DNA of 64,000 nucleotides from Aromatoleum anaerobium (GCF_012910705.2 NZ_WTVG02000040.1:1240001-1304000); one strand, 5' to 3'. Shown: positions 28,274 to 40,479, numbered from the stretch's first letter. Translations and numbers: made by a program. The notes: a model not told the origin generated them from the letters alone.

Positions 28274-28639
28274 ATGACGATCAAGAAAATCCTCGTGGTC
28301 GACGATTCGCCGACCGAACGCTTCGCCCTCACCGAGCTGCTGTCCGCGCGCGGCTACCAGGTGGTCACGGCCGAAAACGGCGAGGATGCGATCGCGAAGA
28401 GCCAGAGCGAAATGCCGGACCTCATCCTGATGGATGTCGTCATGCCCGGCATCAACGGCTACCAGGCCACGCGCATGATCGCGCGCAGCGAATCCACCCG
28501 CTCGATCCCGATCATCATCTGCACCAGCAAAGGCCTCGAGACCGACCGCATCTGGGGCATGCGCCAGGGCGCCCACGACTATCTCGTGAAACCGGTGGAC
28601 GGCGCCGAACTGCTCATCCGTATCCAGGCGCTGGGCTGA
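28274..28639 (+). CDS. pilH: Twitching-motility response regulator PilH
   Basis: 121 residues, a second stand-alone receiver: KILVVDDSPTERFALTELL, LILMDVVMPGINGYQ with the acceptor Asp, ICTSKG and DYLVKPVDGAEL. PilH opposes PilG as a phosphate sink or retraction regulator. It starts 23 bases after pilG and 5 bases before pilI, so it is in the same operon. Confidence 0.93.
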   Translation: MTIKKILVVDDSPTERFALTELLSARGYQVVTAENGEDAIAKSQSEMPDLILMDVVMPGINGYQATRMIARSESTRSIPIIICTSKGLETDRIWGMRQGAHDYLVKPVDGAELLIRIQALG

Positions 28640-28644
28640 GGCGG

Positions 28645-29160
28645 ATGGCGAAGCGACTGAGCCTGCGCGAGTTCCAGGAAGACCTCGTCCGCCGTTTCGC
28701 CGAAGCGCGCAGCGACGACCGCCATGCGCTGCTGGGCGTGCGCGCAGGAACGGAAAACTGGCTGATCAACCTGACCGACACCGGCGAGATCCTGCCGGTG
28801 CCGCCGCTCGCGCCGGTGCCGCTCGCGTGCGAATGGTTCCGCGGCCTCGCGAATGTGCGCGGCACGCTGTTCAGCGTCGTGGACTTTGCGGCCTTCCACG
28901 ATGGCGCGCCGATCGATCCGGGTGGCGCGACGCGGCTGCTGCTGGTGGGCATGCGTCACGGCGTCAATTGCGCGCTGCTCGTCTCGCGCGCGATCGGCCT
29001 GCGCAACCCCGACGACTTCCAGCCGGACCGGAGCGGGGGCGACGACGCGCGGCCGTGGGTCCAGGGCCGCCTGCGCGACGCGCGGGAGCGTCTGTGGCTG
29101 AAGCTCGACGTCCCGCAACTCCTTGCGCATCGCGGCTTCCTGAACGCCGGCATTGACTGA
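28645..29160 (+). CDS. pilI: CheW-like coupling protein PilI
   Basis: 171 residues with a CheW fold: LLGVRAGTENWLINLTDTGEI, then WFRGLANVRGTLFSVVDFA near residue 72, and TRLLLVGMRHGVNCALLVSRAIGLRN. It should couple the receptor PilJ to the kinase ChpA at the cell pole. ATG 28645 starts 5 bases after pilH ends. Confidence 0.9.
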   Translation: MAKRLSLREFQEDLVRRFAEARSDDRHALLGVRAGTENWLINLTDTGEILPVPPLAPVPLACEWFRGLANVRGTLFSVVDFAAFHDGAPIDPGGATRLLLVGMRHGVNCALLVSRAIGLRNPDDFQPDRSGGDDARPWVQGRLRDARERLWLKLDVPQLLAHRGFLNAGID

Positions 29161-29211
29161 CGCAAACCGGTTTTTCCCCTGAACGACGATCCGAATTCGC
29201 GGAGCAAGAAC

Positions 29212-31353
29212 ATGGCCCTCAAGCTTCCAAAGCTGGACTTCAGCATCGCCAGGACAGCCTACGTCGAGGATGCACCGGCCGCGACCACGATCATGGAAGC
29301 GCCGCTGCGCCGCCCCGCGACGAAGGAACGGAAGGCCCCGGCGCAAAAGCGCGCCCGCACCGCGTCCGAAAAAATCACCCTGCTGGGCGTCGCCTTCGCG
29401 CTGACGACGATCGCCGGTCTCGGGCTGATCTTCCACCAGTTCCGCGAATCGGCGCACGCGACAACCTACATTTCCATCGCCGGCGAAATGGAAACGCTGT
29501 CGCAACGGATCGCCAAGGCGGCGCAACTGTCGCTGCAAGGCAACCCGCAGGCGTTCGCCGACCTGCGCAGCGGAACGCGCCGCTTCACCGAACTCCTCGA
29601 CACGCTCGGCCAGGGCGGCGCGGTCGCCGGGAAGGGAATTCCGCCGGTGCCGAACAGCGCGCAAACCGGGATCGACGCGCTGCGCAGTGCCTGGAGCGAG
29701 ACTGCCCGCAACGCCGCCTGGCTGATCGACCAGGAGAAGACGCTTCTCGCGCTGACCCAGTCGATCGCGTCGCTCAACGAGCAGGACGAACAGCTGTTCC
29801 AGCAAGCCCGGCATCTTGCGCAATTCAAGCTGCAGACCAATGCTTCCGGCGCCGACATCGCCGCGGCCAGCACCGTCGTGATGTTGACGCAACGCATCAC
29901 GAAGAACGCGAACGCGCTGCTCGTCCCCAACGCGATCGAACCGCAGACCGCGGCCGCGCTCGGCCAGGACGCGCGTGCCCTCGTCGACCTGGTCGCCACG
30001 ATCGCGCAGACGACGACGGATCCCGCGGCGCGTGCGCGCCTGCAGGGTTTCGAGACGCACGCGCAGGACACGCTCGGCGCGGTCACCCGCCTCGTCGACA
30101 ACATCGACGTCCTCGTGCAGGCGAAACAGGCCGGGCGGCAGATCTTCTATCAGGATTCCGAGGCCCTGACGACCCGCGTGCGCGCGCTGTCCGACACCCT
30201 CGACGAGAGCTCCCGCGGCCTGACTCCGGCGACGCTCGGGATCGCCGTCGTCGCCCTGCTCGGCCTGGCGATCCTCGGCCTGATGGCGAAGATCAACAAT
30301 GCGGAGATCGCTGCCCGCGGCGCCGAAGCCGAAGCGTTGCGCAAGAACGCCGAGAACGAACACAATCTTGCCCAACAGGCGATCCTGCGGCTGATGAACG
30401 AGATGGGCGAGCTCGCCGATGGCGACCTGACAGTGCGCACGACCGTCTCGGAGGACATCACCGGCGCGATCGCGGACTCGGTCAATTACACGATCGAAGA
30501 ACTCTCGGTGCTGGTGCGGCGGATCAACGACGCCGCCGGCCGCGTCACCGCCGCGACCGAATCGGCGCAGAGCACGTCGAACGAGCTGCTCGACGCGACC
30601 GGACGCCAGTCGCGGGAGATCCAGGAAGCCGGCGCGGCCGTGCAGCAGATGGCCCGCTCGATGACCGAATCGTCCGAACTCGCGTTGCGCTCGGCGCAGG
30701 TCGCGCGGCGCTCGCTCGACTCGGCGCGCAAGGGCGCGGGCGCGGTCGAAAACACGATCCGCGGCATGAACGACATCCGCGGCCAGATCCAGGAAACCTC
30801 GAAGCGCATCAAGCGGCTCGGCGAGTCGTCGCAGGAAATCGGCGAGATCGTCGAACTGATCTCGGACATCACCGAACAGACCAACGTCCTCGCATTGAAC
30901 GCGGCGATCCAGGCCGCGTCGGCCGGCGAAGCGGGGCGCGGCTTCACCGTCGTCGCCGAAGAAGTGCAGCGCCTGGCCGAACGTTCCGGCGAAGCGACGA
31001 AGCAGATCGCGGCGATCGTGAAGACGATCCAGACCGACACCAAGGATGCGGTCGGTTCGATGGAAACGGCAACGCGCGACGTCGTCGAAGGGGCGCAGCT
31101 GTCCGACGCCGCGGGCCAGGCGCTGGCTGAGATCGGCGACGTGTCGACGGAAACGGCGCGCCTCATCGAACAGATTTCCGGCGACACGCAGCAGCAGGCC
31201 GCGGCCGCGACGCGCGTGGCCGAAGCGATGAAGGAGATCCTCGCGGTCACCGAGCAGACCGCGCGCGGCACGCAGCAGACCGCCGTGTCGGTGGGCCAGC
31301 TGGCCGATCTCGCGGTCGAGCTCAAGGGCTCGGTGTCGGGCTTCAAGGTCTGA
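29212..31353 (+). CDS. pilJ: Methyl-accepting chemotaxis receptor PilJ
   Basis: 713 residues. Order: cytoplasmic N tail, membrane helix ([18 protein letters not shown] near residue 58), long periplasmic PilJ-type helical region, second helix ([17 protein letters not shown] near residue 345), HAMP-like region, then the signalling coiled coil with the hairpin [20 protein letters not shown] near residue 560 and [17 protein letters not shown]. It senses surface contact or pilin and drives ChpA. No CheR/PilK or CheB/ChpB adaptation gene follows in this operon. Confidence 0.95.
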   Translation: MALKLPKLDFSIARTAYVEDAPAATTIMEAPLRRPATKERKAPAQKRARTASEKITLLGVAFALTTIAGLGLIFHQFRESAHATTYISIAGEMETLSQRIAKAAQLSLQGNPQAFADLRSGTRRFTELLDTLGQGGAVAGKGIPPVPNSAQTGIDALRSAWSETARNAAWLIDQEKTLLALTQSIASLNEQDEQLFQQARHLAQFKLQTNASGADIAAASTVVMLTQRITKNANALLVPNAIEPQTAAALGQDARALVDLVATIAQTTTDPAARARLQGFETHAQDTLGAVTRLVDNIDVLVQAKQAGRQIFYQDSEALTTRVRALSDTLDESSRGLTPATLGIAVVALLGLAILGLMAKINNAEIAARGAEAEALRKNAENEHNLAQQAILRLMNEMGELADGDLTVRTTVSEDITGAIADSVNYTIEELSVLVRRINDAAGRVTAATESAQSTSNELLDATGRQSREIQEAGAAVQQMARSMTESSELALRSAQVARRSLDSARKGAGAVENTIRGMNDIRGQIQETSKRIKRLGESSQEIGEIVELISDITEQTNVLALNAAIQAASAGEAGRGFTVVAEEVQRLAERSGEATKQIAAIVKTIQTDTKDAVGSMETATRDVVEGAQLSDAAGQALAEIGDVSTETARLIEQISGDTQQQAAAATRVAEAMKEILAVTEQTARGTQQTAVSVGQLADLAVELKGSVSGFKV

Positions 31354-31373
31354 CCGCGGCATAGAGGACGCCC

Positions 31374-34300
31374 ATGAGCCACCCTGACGCGCTGGATCTC
31401 GGCCCGCTGACCTGGGTCAAGACCGAAATCGACCTCGCGCTCGCGCGCGCCGACGAATCCCTCGATCAAGCGCTCGGCGCATCGGGGGGCGCCGCCTGCG
31501 TCCAGTTTGCGCAGACTCATCTCCACCAGGCGTGCGGCGCGTTGTCGATCGTCGGCCTCGACGGGCTGAGCCAGTTCGCGTCCTCGCTCGACCAGCTGCT
31601 GGGCATGCTCGCGCACGACGAACGGCCGATCGACGCTTCGACGGTGGAGCTCGCGCGCCGTGCGCTGGCGACGATCGGCAACTATCTCGAGGAGCTTGTG
31701 CACGGCACGCCGGACCAGCCGCTGCGCCTTCTGTCGCTATACGAGGAGATTGGCACCGTCCGGGGCGCGGGGCCGCTGTCGCCCGCGGAGCTGTTTTTCC
31801 CCGACCTCTCGCTGCGTCCTGCGCGGCGCGGCGCGGCGCCGGCCGGATTGAACGAGGACGTCCGCCAGCAACAGCTGCGCACCCACCGCGCGCTGTTCCA
31901 GCGTGGCCTGCTGCAATGGCTGCGCACCCCCGCGGACGCCGCCGGTCCGCACGCGATGCTCGCAGCGGTCGGCGAGATCGAAGCCCTGCACACCGGCACC
32001 CCGGTCGGCGTGCTGTGGTACGCCGCACAGGCCTTCCTCGAGACGCTGATCCATCAGGACCTGCCGGCACGGCCGGAAATCAAGCGCCTGTGCTCGCAGC
32101 TCGATGCCCAGCTCAAGCGCCTGTCCGACATCCCGGTCGTCGTCCCCGACCGCCTCGTGCGCGAGTTGCTGTACTGGACCAGCCAGGCGCCGGCGCGCAG
32201 CGCCCACCAGAAGGACGTCCGCGCGACCTGGCGACTCGACGCGCTGCTTCCGCAACCCGGCGCGACGGTCAGTGCAGCTCCGCTCGCTGCGCTGCTGAAG
32301 ACCCTGCAGGGGCTGATGAGCGCGGCGAAACAGGCCTGGGACGGCTTCGCGGAGGGCCAGGCGGTGGAGCTGCCACGCTTCGACGCGCATCTCGCCGAGC
32401 TCGCCGCACAAGCCTCCCGGCTCGGCCGGCCGGCGCTCGACCGGCTGCTTCGCGGCATCGCCGAATTCATCGCATGGCTGCGCAAGGACCCACTGCGCTG
32501 CAGCGACCCGATCGCGCTGGAAGTCGCGACCGCATTGCTGCTGTGCGAGGCGGGGCTCGAGCGCGGCGCACCCGCTGCCGGATTTTCCGCGCACGTCGAC
32601 GACACGGTCGCGCGCCTGGAAGCGCTGGCGCGAGGCGAGCCGGTCCCTGCTGCCGAGCGTTCGCCGGCCACGGAGACGGCACGGCGCGCGCAAGAGCGCG
32701 ACGCGCTCGGCCAGCTTGCGCGTGAAATCCTGTCGAGCCTCGCCCAGGTCGAGCAGGTTCTCGACGATTTTTTCCGCAACGAGCAGAAACGCACGCTGCT
32801 GGCGAGCCTCGCAAAGCCGCTCGGGCAGATCGCCGGCGCGTTCGCGCTGATCGGCGACGCCCCGGCCGTCGCCCTCGTCGAGGACGCCGCCGGCACGGTC
32901 GCCCGCCTTGCGGACGCCGGGCAGAGCCCCGATCAGGGCGAACACGAACGGCTCGCGCGGCGACTGTCGGCGCTGGGTTTTTACGTCGAAGCCCTGCAGC
33001 ATGGCCCCGCGCAGCTCGAACGCTTTCTCGACCCGCAAGACGTCGAAGAGACGCTGGTCCCGGCCCCTGCGCCCGCCGGCGCACAGTCAGCAGAGCCTGC
33101 CGCATCGCCCCCAGCCGCAGCCGCAGCCGCCGACCTCGATGCCGAACTGCTCGCGATCTTCATTGAAGAAGCCCATGAAGTCCTGGCAACGATCGGCGCA
33201 CGCCTCGACCTGTCGAGCAGCGACGCCGACGCGCGCGAGCATCTCGTCGCGATCCGCCGCGGTTTCCACACCCTCAAGGGCAGCGGCCGCATGGTCGGTC
33301 TGCACGACCTCGGCGAGACCGCGTGGGAGATCGAACAGACGCTGAACCGCTGGCTGCAGCTCGAGTGGACGCCCTCATCCGCCCTTCATCGGCTCATCGA
33401 CGCGGCTCGCACGGCGTTGCTGGAATGGGTGCGCGATCTCGAAGCCGGCCGGGCTCAGGCGCGGGATGTCGCGGCGCTGGTCGCCGAGGCGCAGCACCTG
33501 CGCAGCGACGAAAGCGAGGATCTTCTCGCCGGCCTCGAAATCGAGAGCTCGGTCTTCGATTTCGGCGACCTTCCCGGCAGCGATTCTGAAGCGCCATTGC
33601 TGCCGTTCGAGCCGGAGGTGTTCAACTTCGCGCCGGGCGCGTCGTTCGAAACGGCTGCCGGCGCGCCCGATGCCGGCCCCGACGAGCCGGCCGCACTGCC
33701 CGCGGCCGCCGAACGGGAAGTCGTGCGCATCGGCGCGGCGGAAATCAGCCGGCCGCTCTACGACCTCTACGTCGGCGAAGCGCGTCAGCACCTCGCGGTC
33801 CTGCACGCCGAGCTCGCGCGCCTGGAAGCCAATCCGACCCTGATACCGGCGGAGGAAGCGCTTCGCGCCGCCCATACGCTGGCGGGCATCTCGGGCACCA
33901 CGCGGCTGACGCCGCTGCACGAGCTCGCACGCGGACTCGAACACGCGCTCGAACGCCTGCGCGACACTGCCCAGGAGCCCACGGCCGAACAGGCCGCGCT
34001 GCTGAAATCCGCCAACGACACACTCGGCGCGATGCTGGCCGAAGTGGTCGCGCGCCGCATGCCGCTCGCGGTGCCGGAGCTCGTCGAGCAGCTCGACGAC
34101 GTCGGCCGCGAGACACCGCTGGAAACCGGAACCGAAACCGAAAGGGCGCCGAGCGTCCGCGGCCTCGCCAGCCACGACAACCTCATCGCCGCGCAGCCCG
34201 CCGACGCCGGGAGCGTGCCGTCCGGGCCCGGCTCCCCGGTCCATGACGAACTCGACGCGCAGCTGCTGCCGGTCTTTCTCGACGAAGGCGCAGAGCTGCT

Positions 34301-36614
34301 CGGCGAACTGCACGCAGCGCTGCGCCAGTGGCGCAGCGACGGCGCGGCCGATGCCGCGCAAAGCACGGCGCGATTGCTGCACACGCTGAAGGGCAGCGCG
34401 CGCATGGCCGGTGCGATGACGCTCGGGCAGCACGTCCACCACCTCGAATCGCAGCTCGTTGCAGCGCTCGAAGGCGGACAGGAACCGGCCGGCGGACTGA
34501 TCGACGAACTGACCGCCGGGCTCGATCAGGCCGAACAGCTGATCGACGCGATCGCCGGCGGCGGCCCCGCACAACCGGCGCCGGCCCCGGACGACGCGGC
34601 GCCGGCAACGTCAGCCGGGCAGGACGGGGCGAGCGGCGCCGCCACTTTGCGCGTGCGCGCGGACGCGGTCGATCGCTTCGTCAACCAGGCGGGCGAAATC
34701 GGCATCACCCGCACGCGCGTCGCCGGCGAGTTGCGCACGCTGCGCCGCTCGCTGCTCGACCTGACCGAAAACGTCATCCGCCTGCGCAACCAGCTGCGCG
34801 AAGTCGAGCTCCAGGCCGACGTGCAGATGCAGTCCCGCCTCGCGCGCAGCGACGCGCACGACGGCGCGTTCGACCCGCTCGAGATGGACCGCTACACGCG
34901 GCTGCAGGAACTCACGCGGATGATGGCCGAGAGCGTCGGCGACGTGACGACCGTCCAGCAGAGCCTGTTGCGCAACCTCGACGGCGCGGAGCTGGCGCTC
35001 AACAGCCAGGCGCGCCTGTCGCGCAACCTGCAGCAGGCGCTGATGCAGGTGAGGATGGTGCCGTTCGACAGCCTCGCCGACCGGCTCTACCGGGTTGTGC
35101 GCCAGAGCGCGAAGGAACTGGGCAAGCGTGCTGACCTCGACTTGCGCGGCGGACGCATCGAGATCGACCGCAGCGTGCTCGAACATCTGGTCGCGCCGCT
35201 CGAACACCTGCTGCGCAACGCCGTCGCGCACGGCATCGAACATCCCGACGCGCGGCGCGCAGCCGGCAAGGGCGAAATCGGCCAGATCACGCTGAGCGTA
35301 AGCCAGGAAGGCAACGAAATCGCGATCGCGCTCGCCGACGACGGCGGCGGCCTCGACTACGGGCGCATCGCCGAACGGGCGCGTGCGAGCGGCCTGCTCG
35401 GCGCCGACGAGGCGGCCGACGAGTGGCGCCTGACGAACCTGATCTTCATCCCGGGTTTTTCGACCGCCGACAGCGTGTCGCCGCTCGCCGGCCGCGGCGT
35501 CGGCATGGACGTCGTGAAGTCCGAGACGGCGGCGGCGGGCGGTCGCATCGACGTTCATTCCGAGGTCGGCCGCGGCACCGAGTTCCGCCTCCATCTGCCG
35601 CTCACGCTCGCGGTCACGCAGGCCTTGCTGGTCCGCGCCGGCAGCCGGACTTACGCGATCCCGTCGAGCATGATTGCGCAGGTGCTCGAACTCAAGGCCG
35701 AGCCGCTCGACGCGCTGCGCCGCGACGGCGGCACCGAGTGGCAGGGCCGGCACTTCGCGTACCGCTATCTTCCGCAGCTGCTCGGCGAGCGCTTCACCCA
35801 GCCGCCGGAACAACGCTTCAACTGGGTCCTGCTGCTGCGTATCGGCGCGCAGACGCTGGCGCTGCACGTCGATGCGCTGCGCGGCAACCAGGAAATCGTC
35901 GTCAAGAACGCCGGCCCGCAGCTTGTGCGCATCGTCGGCATTTCCGGCGCGACAGTACTCGGCGACGGCGAGATCGTGCTGATCCTGAACCCCGTCGCCC
36001 TGGCGAGCCGCCGCCTCGCCGAAGGCACCGCGACCGCGGCGAACGCGGGCGGCGAAGCGCCGGAACCGCTGGAGCCGTTCGAGGCGGCGCCGGTCCGCGC
36101 CCCCACCGTGATGGTCGTCGACGATTCGCTCACCGTGCGCAAGATCACCGGACGCCTGCTGGAACGCGAAGGCTACCGGGTCGTCGCGGCGAAGGACGGC
36201 GTCGATGCGCTGGAGCGGCTGCTCGAAGCGGTGCCGGACGTGATCCTGTCGGACATCGAGATGCCGCGCATGGACGGCTTCGACCTGCTGCGCAACATCC
36301 GCGCCGACGAGCGCACGCGCGACGTGCCGGTGATCATGATCACGTCACGGCTCGCCGACAAACACCGCGAGTACGCCGGACGCCTCGGCGCGAACCACTA
36401 TCTCGGCAAGCCGTACGACGAGGACGAACTGCTCGGGCTGCTGCGCACCCATACCGGGCGGGCCGCCGTGCCGGCCTGGCAACGCGTGCCGAGAAAACCG
36501 CGACCTGGGAGCGTGAGTTGCTACGCGGGAGCTGCACGAGGAAGCTGCGACGAAAGATCCCTTCCGCCGCATTCCTGCGCATCCTCGCCACGACGAGCTA
36601 AAATGCAGCCATGA
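31374..36614 (+). CDS. chpA: Hybrid chemotaxis histidine kinase ChpA (PilL)
   Basis: 1746 residues. Order: an N-terminal FimL/Hpt-like region ([14 protein letters not shown] near residue 45) and a long helical part; Hpt with [10 protein letters not shown] near 631; Hpt-like with HTLAGISGT near 833; Hpt with [11 protein letters not shown] near 1002; CheA dimer and ATPase domain from about 1090 ([14 protein letters not shown] near 1275, [10 protein letters not shown] near 1375); CheW domain (about 1405-1550); receiver with [12 protein letters not shown] near 1625. It phosphorylates PilG and PilH to control type IV pili. The last roughly 40 residues are an unstructured tail. It overlaps yqgE by 4 bases. 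Confidence 0.95.
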   Translation: MSHPDALDLGPLTWVKTEIDLALARADESLDQALGASGGAACVQFAQTHLHQACGALSIVGLDGLSQFASSLDQLLGMLAHDERPIDASTVELARRALATIGNYLEELVHGTPDQPLRLLSLYEEIGTVRGAGPLSPAELFFPDLSLRPARRGAAPAGLNEDVRQQQLRTHRALFQRGLLQWLRTPADAAGPHAMLAAVGEIEALHTGTPVGVLWYAAQAFLETLIHQDLPARPEIKRLCSQLDAQLKRLSDIPVVVPDRLVRELLYWTSQAPARSAHQKDVRATWRLDALLPQPGATVSAAPLAALLKTLQGLMSAAKQAWDGFAEGQAVELPRFDAHLAELAAQASRLGRPALDRLLRGIAEFIAWLRKDPLRCSDPIALEVATALLLCEAGLERGAPAAGFSAHVDDTVARLEALARGEPVPAAERSPATETARRAQERDALGQLAREILSSLAQVEQVLDDFFRNEQKRTLLASLAKPLGQIAGAFALIGDAPAVALVEDAAGTVARLADAGQSPDQGEHERLARRLSALGFYVEALQHGPAQLERFLDPQDVEETLVPAPAPAGAQSAEPAASPPAAAAAADLDAELLAIFIEEAHEVLATIGARLDLSSSDADAREHLVAIRRGFHTLKGSGRMVGLHDLGETAWEIEQTLNRWLQLEWTPSSALHRLIDAARTALLEWVRDLEAGRAQARDVAALVAEAQHLRSDESEDLLAGLEIESSVFDFGDLPGSDSEAPLLPFEPEVFNFAPGASFETAAGAPDAGPDEPAALPAAAEREVVRIGAAEISRPLYDLYVGEARQHLAVLHAELARLEANPTLIPAEEALRAAHTLAGISGTTRLTPLHELARGLEHALERLRDTAQEPTAEQAALLKSANDTLGAMLAEVVARRMPLAVPELVEQLDDVGRETPLETGTETERAPSVRGLASHDNLIAAQPADAGSVPSGPGSPVHDELDAQLLPVFLDEGAELLGELHAALRQWRSDGAADAAQSTARLLHTLKGSARMAGAMTLGQHVHHLESQLVAALEGGQEPAGGLIDELTAGLDQAEQLIDAIAGGGPAQPAPAPDDAAPATSAGQDGASGAATLRVRADAVDRFVNQAGEIGITRTRVAGELRTLRRSLLDLTENVIRLRNQLREVELQADVQMQSRLARSDAHDGAFDPLEMDRYTRLQELTRMMAESVGDVTTVQQSLLRNLDGAELALNSQARLSRNLQQALMQVRMVPFDSLADRLYRVVRQSAKELGKRADLDLRGGRIEIDRSVLEHLVAPLEHLLRNAVAHGIEHPDARRAAGKGEIGQITLSVSQEGNEIAIALADDGGGLDYGRIAERARASGLLGADEAADEWRLTNLIFIPGFSTADSVSPLAGRGVGMDVVKSETAAAGGRIDVHSEVGRGTEFRLHLPLTLAVTQALLVRAGSRTYAIPSSMIAQVLELKAEPLDALRRDGGTEWQGRHFAYRYLPQLLGERFTQPPEQRFNWVLLLRIGAQTLALHVDALRGNQEIVVKNAGPQLVRIVGISGATVLGDGEIVLILNPVALASRRLAEGTATAANAGGEAPEPLEPFEAAPVRAPTVMVVDDSLTVRKITGRLLEREGYRVVAAKDGVDALERLLEAVPDVILSDIEMPRMDGFDLLRNIRADERTRDVPVIMITSRLADKHREYAGRLGANHYLGKPYDEDELLGLLRTHTGRAAVPAWQRVPRKPRPGSVSCYAGAARGSCDERSLPPHSCASSPRRAKMQP

Positions 36615-37177
36615 GCGCAATCACTTCGAATCTCACGCACCATTTCCTGATCGCCATGCCGAACATGGCCGATCCGAATTTCGTGCGCAGCCTCACCTAC
36701 ATCGCCGAGCACAACGAGCAGGGCGCGCTGGGAATCATCGTCAATCGGCCGATCGACATGACGCTCGCGGCCTTGTTCGAACGCATCGACGTGCCGCTCG
36801 AAGCGGACGGGCTCGCCGGCCAGCCGGTTTATTTCGGCGGCCCGGTGCAGACCGATCGCGGCTTCGTGCTGCATCGTCCGGCGGGCGAATGGCATTCGAC
36901 GCTCGTCGTGAATGACGAAGTCGGCCTGACGAGTTCGCGCGACATCCTGCAGGCGGTCGGCAGCAGCGGCGAGCCGCCCGACGTGCTGGTGACGCTCGGC
37001 TACGCGGGCTGGACCGCCGGCCAGCTCGAACAGGAGATCGCCGACAACAGCTGGCTGACCGTGCCGGCCGACCTCGCGATCGTTTTCGGACTCCCGCCCG
37101 AGGAGCGTCTCGCCGCGGCGATGCAAAAGCTCGGCATCGACTTCGCGAATCTGAGCGAGTCCGCGGGGCATGCCTGA
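36611..37177 (+). CDS. YqgE/AlgH family protein
   Basis: 188 residues, UPF0301. Hallmarks: [48 protein letters not shown] and [15 protein letters not shown]. Function is unresolved in the family, though its neighbour in most proteobacteria is ruvX, as here. It overlaps the end of chpA by 4 bases (ATGA) and ruvX by 8 bases. Confidence 0.95.
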   Translation: MSAITSNLTHHFLIAMPNMADPNFVRSLTYIAEHNEQGALGIIVNRPIDMTLAALFERIDVPLEADGLAGQPVYFGGPVQTDRGFVLHRPAGEWHSTLVVNDEVGLTSSRDILQAVGSSGEPPDVLVTLGYAGWTAGQLEQEIADNSWLTVPADLAIVFGLPPEERLAAAMQKLGIDFANLSESAGHA

Positions 37178-37640
37178 GGCGCCGGGACCAGCGCCCGCCG
37201 CCCTGCCCGCCCGCGGCACCCTGCTCGGCTTCGATTTCGGTCTCGCGCGCATCGGTGTTGCCGTCGGCGAACTCGAAACCCGCCGGGCGAGCGCGCTGCT
37301 GACCCTCCAGGGCGAAGCCAGCGCGCCGCGCTTCGCGGCGATCGCAAAGCTCCTCGACGAATGGCGGCCGGTCGGACTGGTGGTCGGCATGCCGAGCCAT
37401 CTCGACGGCACACCGCACGAAATGACCGCGCGCTGCCGACGTTTCGCGAACCAGCTGCACGGTCGGTTCGGCCTGCCGGTGTTCGAATGCGACGAGCGGC
37501 TGTCGTCGGTCGCGGCGGATGCAGCGCTGGCCGAAGCGGGGACGCACGACTGGCGCGCCCGCAAGCAAGTCCTCGACGCCGTCGCGGCACAGATCATCCT
37601 GCAACACTTCCTGGACACTCATGGACATGCAAAGCCTTGA
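37170..37640 (+). CDS. ruvX: Putative pre-16S rRNA nuclease / Holliday junction resolvase RuvX (YqgF)
   Basis: 156 residues with an RNase H-like fold: [17 protein letters not shown] with the first catalytic Asp, [19 protein letters not shown], and [14 protein letters not shown] with the later acidic residue. YqgF processes the 5' end of pre-16S rRNA in E. coli. It overlaps yqgE by 8 bases and pyrR by 20 bases. Confidence 0.93.
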   Translation: MPEAPGPAPAALPARGTLLGFDFGLARIGVAVGELETRRASALLTLQGEASAPRFAAIAKLLDEWRPVGLVVGMPSHLDGTPHEMTARCRRFANQLHGRFGLPVFECDERLSSVAADAALAEAGTHDWRARKQVLDAVAAQIILQHFLDTHGHAKP

Positions 37641-38127
37641 TGCCGAGGCGCTCTGCAAGACGCTGGTCGAGCAGATGCGCCCGCACGTCTCACCGGCGAC
37701 CGCGCTGGTGGGCATCCACACCGGCGGCGTGTGGCTCGCCGAACGCCTGCATCGCGCGCTCGGCCTGAGCCAGCCGCCGGGCTCGATCGACGTATCGTTC
37801 TACCGCGACGACTTCGGCTCGAAAGGCCTGCACCCGCAGCCCAAGCGTACCGAGATCCCGTTCACGGTGGAAGGCGCCGACGTGATCATCGTCGACGACG
37901 TGCTCTACACCGGGCGCACGACGCGCGCGGCGATCAACGAGCTGTTCGACTTCGGCCGCCCGGCGCGCGTCGACCTCGCGGTGCTCATCGACCGCGGCGG
38001 CCGCGAACTGCCGATCGCGCCGCGCTGGTGCGCGCTGACCCTGCCCGAACCCCTGCCCGCGAACCAGAGCCTGCAGCTCGAGGCCGGCGCGACGGGCGAA
38101 CTGACGCTGAGGCTGATCGATGCGTAA
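37621..38127 (+). CDS. pyrR: Bifunctional PyrR regulator / uracil phosphoribosyltransferase
   Basis: 168 residues. The PRPP loop [20 protein letters not shown] near residue 83 and [11 protein letters not shown] are diagnostic of PyrR. In Gram-positives PyrR is an RNA-binding attenuator; in Pseudomonas it regulates pyr genes at DNA level. Which applies here is unknown, and no attenuator is visible because the gene is embedded in an operon. ATG 37621 overlaps ruvX by 20 bases; ATG 37627 is an alternative. Confidence 0.92.
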   Translation: MDMQSLDAEALCKTLVEQMRPHVSPATALVGIHTGGVWLAERLHRALGLSQPPGSIDVSFYRDDFGSKGLHPQPKRTEIPFTVEGADVIIVDDVLYTGRTTRAAINELFDFGRPARVDLAVLIDRGGRELPIAPRWCALTLPEPLPANQSLQLEAGATGELTLRLIDA

Positions 38128-39091
38128 TCCGCAGCTCAACAAACACGGCGAACTGCAGCACCTCTTGACGATCGACGGCCTGCCGCGCGGCATCCTGACG
38201 GCGATCCTCGACACCGCCGCACCCTTCACCGCAGTCGCCGAACGCGAAGTGAAGAAGCTGCCGCTGTTGCGCGGCAAGAGCATCTTCAACCTGTTCTTCG
38301 AAAATTCCACGCGCACACGCACGACTTTCGAGATCGCCGCGAAGCGCCTGTCGGCGGACGTCGTCAACCTCAACGTGTCGACCTCCTCGACCGCGAAAGG
38401 CGAGAGTCTGCTCGACACTGTCGACAACCTGTGCGCGATGCAGGCCGACATGTTCGTCGTGCGCCACGCGGCGAGCGGCGCGCCGTTCCTGATTGCGCAG
38501 CACCTCTTCGCCACCGGCCGCGACGACATCCACGTCGTCAATGCCGGCGACGGGCGCCACGCGCACCCGACGCAGGGGCTGCTCGACATGTACACGATCC
38601 GGCACTTCAAGCGCGACTTCACGAACCTCACCGTCGCGATCGTCGGCGACGTGCTGCACTCGCGCGTCGCCCGTTCGCAGATCAGCGCGCTGACGACGCT
38701 CGGCGTGCCCGAAGTGCGCGTCATCGGCCCGAAGACCCTGCTGCCGACCGACGTCGAGCGGCTCGGCGTGCGCGTCTTCCACGACATCCGCGAAGGCCTG
38801 CGCGGGGTCGATGTCGTGATGATGCTGCGGCTGCAGAACGAGCGCATGAACGGCGCGCTGCTGCCGACGCCGCAGGAGTTCTACAAGGTGTGGGGCCTGA
38901 CCGCCGAGAAGCTCGCGCTGGCGAAGCCCGACGCGATCGTGATGCACCCGGGGCCGATGAACCGCGGCGTCGAGATCGACTCCTCGGTCGCCGACGGCGC
39001 GCAGGCGGTGATCCTGCCGCAGGTCACGTTCGGCATCGCGGTGCGCATGGCAGTCATGAGCATGCTGGCCGGTCAGCAGGGGAGCAAGTAA
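38120..39091 (+). CDS. pyrB: Aspartate carbamoyltransferase catalytic subunit
   Basis: 323 residues. PyrB condenses carbamoyl phosphate and aspartate in pyrimidine synthesis. Motifs: [19 protein letters not shown] near residue 55, [41 protein letters not shown] and [13 protein letters not shown]. It overlaps pyrR by 8 bases and abuts pyrC' with no gap. The pyrB-pyrC' arrangement is that of pseudomonads, where the two polypeptides assemble into a dodecameric enzyme. Confidence 0.97.
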   Translation: MRNPQLNKHGELQHLLTIDGLPRGILTAILDTAAPFTAVAEREVKKLPLLRGKSIFNLFFENSTRTRTTFEIAAKRLSADVVNLNVSTSSTAKGESLLDTVDNLCAMQADMFVVRHAASGAPFLIAQHLFATGRDDIHVVNAGDGRHAHPTQGLLDMYTIRHFKRDFTNLTVAIVGDVLHSRVARSQISALTTLGVPEVRVIGPKTLLPTDVERLGVRVFHDIREGLRGVDVVMMLRLQNERMNGALLPTPQEFYKVWGLTAEKLALAKPDAIVMHPGPMNRGVEIDSSVADGAQAVILPQVTFGIAVRMAVMSMLAGQQGSK

Positions 39092-40369
39092 ATGAAGATT
39101 CGCATCGCCAATGGCCGCGTCGTGGACCCGGCCAATGGACTCGACGACACGCACGACATGTATCTCGCCGACGGCAAGATCGTCGCCCACGGGCGCGCAC
39201 CCGACGGCTTCACCGCGGAGCGCACGATCGACGCGACCGGGCTCGTCGTCGCGCCCGGCCTGATCGATCTGGCCGCGCGCCTGCGCGAGCCGGGCTTCGA
39301 ATACCGCGCCACGCTCGAATCCGAAATGGACGCGGCGATGGCCGGCGGCGTCACGAGCCTCGCGATCCCGCCCGACACCGATCCCGTGCTCGACGAACCC
39401 GGCCTCGTCGAGATGCTGTGCTACCGCGCGAAGAAGCTGAACCGCGCGCACGTCTATCCGGTCGGCGCGCTGACGGTCGGGCTCAAGGGCGAACGCCTGT
39501 CGGAAATGGCCGAGCTCGTCGAAGCCGGCTGCGTCGCGTTCGGCCAGGCCAACGTCCCGGTCGTCGACAGCGCGGTGCTGTTGCGGGCGATGCAGTACGC
39601 CGCGACTTTCGGCTTCCGCGTGTGGCTGCAGCCGCTCGCGCCTTTCCTGTCGCGCGGTTTCGCGCACGACGGCGAAGTCGCGACCCGCCTCGGCCTGCCG
39701 GGCATCCCGACGGCCGCCGAAACCATCGCGCTGTATGCCCATATCCAGCTCGCCCGCGCGACCGGCGCGCGCCTGCATGTGACGCGGCTGTCAAGCGCCG
39801 AAGGGCTGGCGCTGATCCGGCAGGCGCGCGCCGACGGACTCGACGTCACCTGCGACGTGTCGATCAACCACCTGCACCTGTCCGACATGGATATCGGCTA
39901 CTTCAACAGCAACTGCCACCTCGTGCCGCCGCTGCGCAGCCAGCGCGACCGCGACGCGCTGCGGCAGGGGCTCGCCGACGGCAGCATCGACGCGCTGTGC
40001 TCCGACCACACGCCCGTCGACGACGACGGCAAGCTCACGCCGTTCAGCGAATCCGAGCCCGGCGCGACCGGCCTCGAACTGCTGCTGCCGCTGACGCTGA
40101 AGTGGGCGGAAGAAGCGGGCCTGCCGCTGGGTCAGGCGCTCGCCCGCGTCACCTCCGACGCGGCACGCATCGTCGGCATCACGAAGGCCGGACATCTCAG
40201 TCCGGGCGCGCGCGCCGACCTGTGCCTGTTCGACCCGGCCGCCCACACGACGGTGCGCCGCGACACGCTGCACAGCCAGGGCAAGAACACGCCCTTCCTC
40301 GGGCTGGAATTGCCGGGACGCGTGCACTACACGCTGGTCGAAGGCCAGGTGATGCACGCGCTCGACTGA
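39092..40369 (+). CDS. pyrC': Inactive dihydroorotase-like subunit PyrC' (PyrX)
   Basis: 425 residues with the type I dihydroorotase fold, but the metal-binding histidines are lost: the HxHxREP motif reads DLAARLREPG (A61, R63), the later His-containing strand is WLQPLAP, and the next is HVTRLSSAEG with Arg for His. The final Asp (CSDHTPVD) is kept. This is the pattern of PyrC'/PyrX of Pseudomonas, which has no dihydroorotase activity but is needed for aspartate carbamoyltransferase assembly. A true dihydroorotase must be elsewhere. Confidence 0.92.
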   Translation: MKIRIANGRVVDPANGLDDTHDMYLADGKIVAHGRAPDGFTAERTIDATGLVVAPGLIDLAARLREPGFEYRATLESEMDAAMAGGVTSLAIPPDTDPVLDEPGLVEMLCYRAKKLNRAHVYPVGALTVGLKGERLSEMAELVEAGCVAFGQANVPVVDSAVLLRAMQYAATFGFRVWLQPLAPFLSRGFAHDGEVATRLGLPGIPTAAETIALYAHIQLARATGARLHVTRLSSAEGLALIRQARADGLDVTCDVSINHLHLSDMDIGYFNSNCHLVPPLRSQRDRDALRQGLADGSIDALCSDHTPVDDDGKLTPFSESEPGATGLELLLPLTLKWAEEAGLPLGQALARVTSDAARIVGITKAGHLSPGARADLCLFDPAAHTTVRRDTLHSQGKNTPFLGLELPGRVHYTLVEGQVMHALD

Positions 40370-40479
40370 GCCCGGCCACGGGCGGGAAGAAATCCCGGTC
40401 TCCGCGGGGCGCGACCGGCCTGCCGGATCAATCGCACGGAGATGATCCTGCTCGATTGACAGACGCGCAGCGCCGGCCG

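Noticed and set aside
28579-31362. 927-codon minus-strand frame opposite pilI-pilJ
   Set aside because: PilJ on the plus strand has strong motifs; the antisense frame is Arg/Asp repeats without homology.
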